Below are positions 59,001 through 64,000 of a stretch of DNA of 64,000 nt, piece by piece. Below the pieces are notes generated by a model. That model searched no databases, was not told the DNA's origin, and saw only the letters and a program-made list of their open reading frames with translations. This stretch comes from Simonsiella muelleri ATCC 29453 (GTDB lineage Bacteria; Pseudomonadota; Gammaproteobacteria; Burkholderiales; Neisseriaceae). Position 1 is the stretch's first letter. Every line of letters starts with the position of its first letter. Made by a program: the position numbers and the translations under genes. The DNA is taken from contig NZ_CP019448.1 of the NCBI RefSeq assembly GCF_002951835.1, positions 1,116,001 to 1,180,000 of the forward strand. The letters are read 5' to 3'.

Positions 59001-61857
59001 CTGAAATAGCAACTTTTGCAGCTGCCTCAGCAGAACTCAATACAAAATCATCGCCAGCAATTGCGGTAATTGTTACGGTGGGTTGATTTAATTTAACTAA
59101 TTGATAAGCTTGAATTTTTGTGCCAGTTGCTGAATTGCCAGCGTCATCGGTTGCCATCACATCAATGCGCACATTTTTGTCGGTTGCGTTTGCCAAATCC
59201 GCGCCGTTGACATTCACATTGAATTGATTGGCTAAAATTTCGCCCGAACCAATTTCTTTGTCGCCGACATAAATTTTGACTTTGTTGCCATCACGCGCAC
59301 CCGACACGCTGCCTGAAACCGCTACTTCTTGTGTGGCTTCAGTCGTGTTGATTTTGTTGTCGTCTGAAATGTGGACGTTGCTGATGGTCGGCGTTGCCAG
59401 TGTAACCACGCTGTATGCCTGATTCAGGCTGCCAGTTGCTGAATTGCCAGCGTCATCGGTTGCCATCACATCAACGCGCACATTTTTGTCGGTTGCGTTT
59501 GCCAAATCCGCGCCGTTCACATTCACATTGAATTGATTGGCTAAAATTTCGCCCGAACCAATTTCTTTGTCGCCGACATAAATTTTGACTTTGTCGCCAT
59601 TACGCGCACCCGACACGCTGCCTGAAACCGCTACTTCTTGTGTGGCTTCAGTCGTGTTGATTTTGTTGTCGTCTGAAATGTGGACGTTGCTGATGGTCGG
59701 CGTTGCCAGTGTAACCACGCTGTATGCCTGATTCAGGCTGCCAGTTGCTGAATTGCCAGCGTCATCGGTTGCCATCACATCAACGCGCACATTTTTGTCG
59801 GTTGCGTTTGCCAAATCCGCGCCGTTCACATTCACATTGAATTGATTGGCTAAAATTTCGCCCGAACCAATTTCTTTGTCGCCGACATAAATTTTGACTT
59901 TGTCGCCATCACGCGCACCCGACACGCTGCCTGAAACCGCTACTTCTTGTGTGGCTTCAGTCGTGTTGATTTTGTTGTCGTCTGAAATGTGGACGTTGCT
60001 GATGGTCGGCGTTGCCAGTGTAACCACGCTGTATGACTGATTCAGGCTGCCAGTTGCTGAATTGCCAGCGTCATCGGTTGCCATCACATCAACGCGCACA
60101 TTTTTGTCGGTTGCGTTTGCCAAATCCGCGCCGTTGACATTCACATTGAATTGATTGGCTAAAATTTCGCCCGAACCAATTTCTTTGTCGCCGACATAAA
60201 TTTTGACTTTGTCGCCATCACGCGCACCCGACACGCTGCCTGAAACCGCTACTTCTTGTGTGGCTTCAGTCGTGTTGATTTTGTTGTCGTCTGAAATGTG
60301 GACGTTGCTGATGGTCGGCGTTGCCAGCGTAACCACGCTGTATGACTGATTCAGGCTGCCAGTTGCTGAATTGCCAGCGTCATCGGTTGCCATCACATCA
60401 ACGCGCACATTTTTGTCGGTTGCGTTTGCCAAATCCGCGCCGTTGACATTCACATTGAATTGATTGGCTAAAATTTCGCCCGAACCAATTTCTTTGTCGC
60501 CGACATAAATTTTGACTTTGTCGCCATCACGCGCACCCGACACGCTGCCTGAAACCGCTACTTCTTGCGTGGCTTCAGTCGTGTTGATTTTGTTGTCGTC
60601 TGAAATGTGGACGTTGCTGATGGTCGGCGTTGCCAGTGTAACCACGCTGTATGACTGATTCAGGCTGCCAGTTGCTGAATTGCCAGCGTCATCGGTTGCC
60701 ATCACATCAACGCGCACATTTTTGTCGGTTGCGTTTGCCAAATCCGCGCCGTTGACATTCACATTGAATTGATTGGCTAAAATTTCGCCCGAACCAATTT
60801 CTTTGTCGCCGACATAAATTTTGACTTTGTCGCCATCACGCGCACCCGACACGCTGCCTGAAACCGCTACTTCTTGTGTGGCTTCAGTCGTGTTGATTTT
60901 GTTGTCGTCTGAAATGTGGACGTTGCTGATGGTCGGCGTTGCCAGCGTAACCACGCTGTATGACTGATTCAGGCTGCCAGTTGCTGAATTGCCAGCGTCA
61001 TCGGTTGCCATCACATCAACGCGCACATTTTTGTCGGTTGCGTTTGCCAAATCCGCGCCGTTGACATTCACATTGAATTGATTGGCTAAAATTTCGCCCG
61101 AACCAATTTCTTTGTCGCCGACATAAATTTTGACTTTGTCGCCATCACGCGCACCCGACACGCTGCCTGAAACCGCTACTTCTTGCGTGGCTTCTGCTTC
61201 ATTTATGACGTTGTCGCTTGTAATTTTGACATTGCTAATTTTGGGTTTATCTAGAGTGGGCTGGGCCGCTGCTGGGGCATCGTTACCACCGCTACTACTA
61301 TTACTGCTACCGCTATTACTGCTATTACCGCCTCCACCACTTGCTGCAGCCGTCACGCCAGCTAACGCCACTGCACCCAGCGCCCCCATCAAAATTTTGC
61401 TTGATGATGTCGCTAAAGCTGTACTGGAGGCGGATTGGGTTGTACTGGTAGACGAGGTACTCACCGCCGTAGTTGTGCTGACTTCGCTTGCTAATTGCGC
61501 GGTGGTTTCTGGGACGGCAGTTACAACATTGGTTGGCATTAGAGGCATGGCAGCTGGAGCGTTGGTGAGAGCCAAGGTAGCATCCATTTGCATTAAATTC
61601 AGGCTGTTGGTAATGGGTGAAAAATCGCCGTAGCCTGTTAACACAATTTCAGGTATTTTATCGTCTGCGTTGTCTAAAAATAACCATAAATCATTACCCA
61701 CTTCTTGCATTTTGGGTTCATAAATCAGTACACCCTTTTCATTTAAAATTTGGTAACGCGCGCCTGCTTGTGCAGGAATCTTCACGGTTTGGTTACTGGT
61801 TAAATGAATGGTTTTTGTTTGATTTTGATGAATAATGTTAAGTGTATATTGAGACAT
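52975..61857 (-). CDS. Giant BapA-like adhesin with Ig-like repeats; 3' end overlaps the CRISPR array
   Basis: 2960 codons from ATG 61857 (GGAAG 8-9 nt upstream; a longer start 15 nt back is less likely). Residues 1-80 form a BapA/LapF prefix-like domain (IYEPKMQEVGNDLWLFLDN). A Ser/Thr linker, a hydrophobic segment (ILMGALGAVALAGVTAAAS) and a Gly/Ser spacer follow. Then come about 25 Ig-like repeats of about 100 residues with the pattern VSGSVSGARDGDKVKIYVGD...VRVEVIATDDAGN, the first six or seven nearly identical. The last 250 residues are an acidic Asp/Thr/Tyr-rich tail. Such proteins are exported by type I secretion and build biofilms or cell-cell contacts. No RTX repeats or secretion genes are visible. 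The last codons (VIVHPLIS, stop) are CRISPR repeat sequence. Confidence 0.88.
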   Translation of the reverse strand: MSQYTLNIIHQNQTKTIHLTSNQTVKIPAQAGARYQILNEKGVLIYEPKMQEVGNDLWLFLDNADDKIPEIVLTGYGDFSPITNSLNLMQMDATLALTNAPAAMPLMPTNVVTAVPETTAQLASEVSTTTAVSTSSTSTTQSASSTALATSSSKILMGALGAVALAGVTAAASGGGGNSSNSGSSNSSSGGNDAPAAAQPTLDKPKISNVKITSDNVINEAEATQEVAVSGSVSGARDGDKVKIYVGDKEIGSGEILANQFNVNVNGADLANATDKNVRVDVMATDDAGNSATGSLNQSYSVVTLATPTISNVHISDDNKINTTEATQEVAVSGSVSGARDGDKVKIYVGDKEIGSGEILANQFNVNVNGADLANATDKNVRVDVMATDDAGNSATGSLNQSYSVVTLATPTISNVHISDDNKINTTEATQEVAVSGSVSGARDGDKVKIYVGDKEIGSGEILANQFNVNVNGADLANATDKNVRVDVMATDDAGNSATGSLNQSYSVVTLATPTISNVHISDDNKINTTEATQEVAVSGSVSGARDGDKVKIYVGDKEIGSGEILANQFNVNVNGADLANATDKNVRVDVMATDDAGNSATGSLNQSYSVVTLATPTISNVHISDDNKINTTEATQEVAVSGSVSGARDGDKVKIYVGDKEIGSGEILANQFNVNVNGADLANATDKNVRVDVMATDDAGNSATGSLNQAYSVVTLATPTISNVHISDDNKINTTEATQEVAVSGSVSGARNGDKVKIYVGDKEIGSGEILANQFNVNVNGADLANATDKNVRVDVMATDDAGNSATGSLNQAYSVVTLATPTISNVHISDDNKINTTEATQEVAVSGSVSGARDGNKVKIYVGDKEIGSGEILANQFNVNVNGADLANATDKNVRIDVMATDDAGNSATGTKIQAYQLVKLNQPTVTITAIAGDDFVLSSAEAAAKVAISGNVSQARDGDKVRVLLDGVELATGEINQNKFNIEVDSAKLVQAQNKTVDVEIVATDDAGNSMTVTANKTYALDSLAAPQISLTKIANDDVLNEKEAAEKVLISGSVSGAKTGDVVRVLLDGTEIGKGKVTADAFSVEVDGATLAAAKTPKLTVEITTKDNLNQQITGTKSLDYTVATLATPVISKITISEDNQINTIEATQDVVVSGNVSGARDGDKVKIYVGNKEIGKGEVSSNQFSVNVKGADLAVATDKSVRVEVIATDKFGNEKSASQTQNYTTPTLSEPIITINSVADDNKLTANEATQEVAVSGSVSGARDGDKVKIYVGDKEIGSGEILANQFNVNVNGADLKTNSQVRVEVIATDAAGNSATGSQIGKYEVVTLPAPVVTVTSVAGDDNTVNLAESQTQVPVTGSVSGARDKDVVKVYLGDKEIGKGEVAGNQFTVNVNGAELATATTKQIRVEVIATDEFGSQTPGSNTADYAVQTTVGQATLTLDAIAQDGIINRDETNSQIITVSGSVSGVPTGSEVTFQIDGNDYYKTTKVVNGHFSLDMNTSDLLNANVKSLTATVNGKDNVGNPITASNSKTYEIINTANTVEVKLNPIATDDIINAAESQQDIEISGSVTVTKENTAIASTEKVNLVIGSYTQTVDVVNGTFTQKVPASVLLQANDLKVQATAISTDVAGNVDSSTTNRAYTVDLVAETPVISINNITHDNIISSSELGLANIPVVGSISNTQDGDKVTVTIGDKVYENILIKNHGFSLNVEPSVLTAAAANNKIVIDVAASDKAGNTTTAHYEHTYQVITSIEQPVLNVNLPVFGDNIINKTESTTQQKITGTVENAQNGDLVEALIGTEVIGKTEVSQAKTFEITVDGAKLAQAADSTGAAKVEIRVTKRDALGNQSSNSQLIGYTVDIEAPEPKITINPVTQDNIINRVESTAAQTTLSGSLKNVREGDDVVIYVGANKYFGTVKNSGFSVAVPTSVLVAQVPPQFSVTVTGRDDAGNSAELTAKQTYEIKTTLSQPTITVNPITEDNVLNLQESNQTYTKVSGTTTGARDNDEVILTVAGKTFTGKVVNNTYSIDVPNADLVTQTQLTAKVIATDTAGNQSTSNEVTHNYQVDIELKKPDITVDNITGDNIINLQESKMEAKDIEIKGHATNTRVGDTVILRIGDTSYPSTILANDGSFLFKVSGKELDRSPAQFTVTVNNSDDAQNTSTNTYTHTYQVVKDIAQPTISLNSITEDNIINKNESMNSVNITGTTTNAVGGTVTLTIGTTTHTTTVQNDGSFTFENISGSLLAKNATDTVNGKTGQVAVKVDVDNAGNTATVETTRDYQVITEITTPRITIGKVGDDNNINADEAKAGVMVNITGMVADARDGDKVTITLGGNNGTFEGKLVGNTYNIAVPGELLAQNSTYSVFVDTQDVAGNTTTSEEVFANYDVNNYTSTPTIQLDTAPTLKMNDLQGNVTFSGKVHYDTYDTSDSNVQVNVIANGKTHAATVSGRNWTVTVAGSELNAHWGSNDISIVANVTDNYGNKASGSLNTSYQAQLADVVFDKVTEDNIIARTEYEQNTTTRVTGTVIGDFKAGDIVSISLAGTTYKQAVQADGKFSFDLPTDDMVETGTRRKTLSDRTLTGSLIAHTANGETQTVNTELKYFVKISTNMELQLDDLTGDNYLSADELKAEYIEVKGQLASRFDDNDLKMVHTITTTINGHTYTTKTNGITGDFTFQIATKDLIGEPVSQYSPAGQNMRAPYITLSTGQDTYGNPLKNIASALEYRFDEAAAARLKSAYQAPQWETRTLDDTTAMDTLSATDGQTHHEHENADNVYRAASNTSQTDTQAHQYYVPDSNVQNSVYADLSAKTTSTDESATAYTYDIQPNANTVYAYHTTAESDYEVVDDVAADTKDAVSSSEPVNSTATWETISQHDLTETTTQSTDDTPIHDDHQLDYEVVADSLPNMLTANPTHTATDTANSAHQPTYAYALDTTTIPLSDELVIVHPLIS
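59338..61196 (-). repeat. Tandem 309-bp repeats inside the adhesin gene (six copies)
   Basis: The same points recur every 309 bp (e.g. GATTCAGG at 59421 and 59730, continuing to 60966). Each unit encodes 103 residues from VVTLATPTISNVHIS to SATGSLNQ. Copies differ by only a few bases (QSYS/QAYS, ARDGDK/ARNGDK/ARDGNK). A partial seventh unit precedes them at the N-terminal side. Such identity points to recent duplication or gene conversion. Confidence 0.9.
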
Positions 61858-61998
61858 GGCTATGGCTTCCAAAAAAAGTTTGGCTGAATACAGAACTTGA
61901 GTGTATGGATATTGTTTAATATGGTTAAACCAATTTGACAGTTTAGCACAAATTCCTTATTTTTAGGGAAGTTGCATTGAAAAATAGTCCGAAAATAA

Positions 61999-62024
61999 GG
62001 GCAGAAAAAATGAATTTTCTGCCC
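61999..62024 (-). terminator. Terminator after apt
   Basis: GGGCAGAAAA and TTTTCTGCCC form a perfect 10-bp stem with a 6-nt loop; in the apt direction it is followed by TTATTTTC. A DUS lies at 62033-62049. Confidence 0.75.
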
Positions 62025-62070
62025 CAGTTTTTTTCAGGCTGCCTGAAAGATTTTATCCTGAAAGATTTTA

Positions 62071-62631
62071 TTACATTGAACCATCGTTTTGTAACAACGT
62101 AAACAATGGCACATTATTGGCACGAATTTTTTTGCCGCCTTCCAAATCGGTAAATTCCAATACTGCGCAAGCTTCCACGATGTTGCCACCCGAACGGCGA
62201 ATCAATTCCACCCCCGCGAGCATTGTGCCACCAGTTGCCACTAAATCATCAACCAACAGCACACGTGATGCAGGTTTGATGGCATCTTTGTGGATTTCCA
62301 CAGTGGCTTCGCCGTATTCCAATGCGTAGGTTTGCGAGATGGTTTCGTATGGTAATTTGCCTTTTTTGCGAATTGGCACAAATCCGACATTTAATTGATA
62401 CGCCAACGCCGCACCCATGATGAATCCACGTGCATCTAAACCCGTAACCACATCAATTTGTTGCCCCATATAGCGGTAAGTTAGCAAATCAATTAATAAG
62501 CGAAAATATTCAGGGCTTTGCAATACAGGCGTAATGTCATGAAACAAAATACCCTCTTGCGGAAAATTCGGTATTTTGCGGATTTTTTCGGCTAGCGCAT
62601 CAACGCCCATTAAATCTGGGTGGTATAACAT
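62071..62631 (-). CDS. apt: Adenine phosphoribosyltransferase
   Basis: 186 codons from ATG 62631 (AGGAAA 6 nt upstream). Family pieces: IRKIPNFPQEGILFHDITPV, GLDARGFIMGAAL, FVPIRKKGKLPYET and the PRPP loop VLLVDDLVATGGTMLAG. Converts adenine and PRPP to AMP in purine salvage. It lies 20 bp after the zinc-ribbon gene, so the two are probably co-transcribed from the prmA side. Confidence 0.95.
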   Translation of the reverse strand: MLYHPDLMGVDALAEKIRKIPNFPQEGILFHDITPVLQSPEYFRLLIDLLTYRYMGQQIDVVTGLDARGFIMGAALAYQLNVGFVPIRKKGKLPYETISQTYALEYGEATVEIHKDAIKPASRVLLVDDLVATGGTMLAGVELIRRSGGNIVEACAVLEFTDLEGGKKIRANNVPLFTLLQNDGSM

Positions 62632-62651
62632 ATTTATTTTCCTATTGAAAA

Positions 62652-63371
62652 TCAAGACAGCATTAACACCAAATAAAATAGTTGCACAATCAAAATAATC
62701 AGCGCAGCAATCACAGCAATGGTCCAATTTAAATCATTGCGCGTGCCGGTAGCGGCTGCTAGCATGGCAACGGCTTGTTGATTGGTCATGGGAATTTCGT
62801 TGAATTTTGCGCCATCGCTGGGTAATGTGTTTGCATTTGCCTGACCATCGCCCATTACCGTGAACACTAAGCTTCCTGTATTGATTGTAATATTATTTTT
62901 AGAATCAATAGGTTCATTTGAAACTGGATTGATGTTGACTTGGGGTATCTGTTGATTAGCAGTTTTGTAATCAAGCAAATTAAACGCAACGGGACTTTGC
63001 TGATTAACTTCAGCAAAAGGCGTTTTGGCTTCAGCTTTGGGAATGCGATAATGCAAAGGCGGTAAATCCGCTAATGGTTTTATTTTATTAGATTTTTTAT
63101 TTTTCAATTTGGCTTGAGGTTTTTTAGGAAAGCCATGGGTAGGAAAAATCGGGTCATCATCGCCAATATCATCAAATGGAGATTTGCTGGCTTTTTTGGC
63201 ATTGGCAGGTAAAGTTTGTGCAGGCGGTGCATTTTTTTTGCTTTTTTTCACCAAACGGAAAATGTGTTGGCATTCATGGCACACCACACGCCCTTGAGTT
63301 TCCATTAATTTTTCTTCTGCGATTTTCAATGCAGATTTGCAGCTTGGGCAGCTTACTTTAATCATGCTCAT
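62652..63371 (-). CDS. Zinc-ribbon protein with C-terminal membrane helix
   Basis: 239 codons. N-terminal MJ0042-type zinc ribbon with two CxxC knuckles (VSCPSCKSALKI and VVCHECQHIFRL), a long Lys/Pro/Asn-rich disordered middle, and one C-terminal helix (WTIAVIAALIILIVQLFYLVLML) reaching the end. In many betaproteobacteria the gene after prmA encodes zinc ribbon, helix and a periplasmic DUF3426 domain; here the DUF3426 part is absent, so it may be a shortened version. Function unknown. It lies 21 bp after prmA. Confidence 0.7.
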   Translation of the reverse strand: MSMIKVSCPSCKSALKIAEEKLMETQGRVVCHECQHIFRLVKKSKKNAPPAQTLPANAKKASKSPFDDIGDDDPIFPTHGFPKKPQAKLKNKKSNKIKPLADLPPLHYRIPKAEAKTPFAEVNQQSPVAFNLLDYKTANQQIPQVNINPVSNEPIDSKNNITINTGSLVFTVMGDGQANANTLPSDGAKFNEIPMTNQQAVAMLAAATGTRNDLNWTIAVIAALIILIVQLFYLVLMLS

Positions 63372-63392
63372 TTATTTTGTTCCTTGCAAAGA

Positions 63393-64000
63393 TTAAGCGC
63401 GTTTGGTGCCATTGAGACATGCCCAACCGCTTTCAATTATCGCCGTATTCATATCAAACCATTGCGAATAAATTTGATTCATTTCATCAACTTGTTCTGC
63501 CAAAATGCCTGATAACACAATTTGTCCGCCGATTCGAGTACGTGCCGCCAACATTTCACCCAACATCCGCAACGGATTGGCAAGAATATTTGCCACCACC
63601 ACATCAAATTGACCTTCAGGCAGCGTGTCAGGCAAATAAAAAGCTGCCTGAACATGGTTTTGTGTGGCATTGTCTTGGCTAGCGATGATGGCTTGTGGGT
63701 CAATGTCCACGCCAGTCGCGCTGCCTGCACCCAATTTCAACGCCGCAATTGCCAAAATGCCCGAACCACAACCATAATCCAACACATTTTCGCCACCTTG
63801 CAAATGCAAATCTAGCCATTGTAAACACAAATGTGTGGTGGGATGGCTGCCTGTACCAAACGCCAAACTAGGATCTAAGCGCAAATTCACGGCATTTTCA
63901 TCAGGCGTTTCGTGCCAAGTTGGGGTAATCCACAAGCGTTCGGAAATTTGAATTGGGTCAAACTGCGATTGTGTTAAACGCACCCAATCTTGCTCTTCTA
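63393..64000 (-). CDS. prmA: Ribosomal protein L11 methyltransferase PrmA (partial, N-terminus outside window)
   Basis: The frame is open to the right edge, reading EEQDWVRLTQSQFDPIQI, so the ATG lies beyond the window. Visible: LAFGTGSHPTTHLCLQWL, SAM motif VLDYGCGSGILAIAALKLGA, DPQAIIASQDNA and VVVANILANPL (the NPL motif of PrmA). It trimethylates L11. About 200 of some 295 residues are present. First gene of a prmA - zinc ribbon - apt run. A DUS lies in the DTLPEGQ region. Confidence 0.93.
   Translation of the reverse strand, partial: EEQDWVRLTQSQFDPIQISERLWITPTWHETPDENAVNLRLDPSLAFGTGSHPTTHLCLQWLDLHLQGGENVLDYGCGSGILAIAALKLGAGSATGVDIDPQAIIASQDNATQNHVQAAFYLPDTLPEGQFDVVVANILANPLRMLGEMLAARTRIGGQIVLSGILAEQVDEMNQIYSQWFDMNTAIIESGWACLNGTKRA

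Noticed and set aside
61130..61633. Long plus-strand open frames opposite the adhesin gene
   Set aside because: They mirror the repetitive codons of the minus-strand gene, have no ribosome sites and repeat with the 309-bp unit.

Overview
The window is chromosomal DNA from a member of the Neisseriaceae, most likely Simonsiella muelleri or a close oral relative (Alysiella/Kingella). Three things point there. It is densely sprinkled with the palindrome-like word TTTCAGGCTGCCTGAAA, which contains AGGCTGCCTGAA, the DNA uptake sequence (DUS) dialect described for Simonsiella/Kingella. Neisseria-type genes occur (FarR-like MarR regulator, PilB-like Trx-MsrA-MsrB). It carries a type II-C cas9 of 1065 codons close to the Neisseria type. 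The species name is inference.

Layout. 1-5.8 kb: trkH (cut by the window edge), xseA, a DUF4349 lipoprotein, trmJ, ridA and ybaK. 5.8-6.7 kb: an intact 851-bp IS5-family element. 6.7-14 kb: housekeeping genes (DUF4870, farR-like, a frameshifted cysS, an rluF-like pseudouridine synthase in a coupled four-gene operon) and msrAB. 14.4-26.4 kb: argG, psd, cyaY | lptM-lysA, a small BapA-prefix protein, a nitroreductase, a CDP-alcohol phosphotransferase, ppk, pbpG and dsbC. 26.5-31.6 kb: a hypothetical gene behind an apparent transcription attenuator with a YYWY leader peptide, an HTH-UbiX fusion, yqgE-ruvX, clpP and an amino-acid binding lipoprotein. 31.8-45.2 kb: tig, ftsW-murG, thrB, a hydrolase-methyltransferase fusion, a TonB receptor, mntP, an M48 protease, ppiB, an FAD dehydrogenase, then tRNA-Met and tRNA-Ala.

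45.2-53 kb is an AT-rich accessory island: three degraded or mutated insertion sequences, several unrecognised genes (one frameshifted at a T7 tract, one cut by an IS), then cas9, a truncated cas2 and a short CRISPR array. cas1 is absent. A 152-bp element with perfect 16-bp inverted ends sits where cas1 and the first cas2 codons should be. The array (five 36-bp repeats, four 30-bp spacers) runs opposite to cas9. Its first repeat in crRNA sense lies inside the end of the next gene and supplies that gene's last codons and stop.

53-61.9 kb is that gene: a 2960-codon BapA-like surface adhesin with a prefix domain, a hydrophobic segment and many Ig-like repeats, about six of them nearly identical 309-bp units. 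62-64 kb: apt, a zinc-ribbon membrane protein and prmA (cut by the window edge).

The most interesting points are the adhesin-CRISPR fusion in a locus that seems able to interfere but not adapt, a spacer carrying the organism's own uptake sequence, the attenuator at 27.4-27.6 kb, the HTH-UbiX fusion with a palindrome in its promoter region, and two families of miniature inverted-repeat elements.
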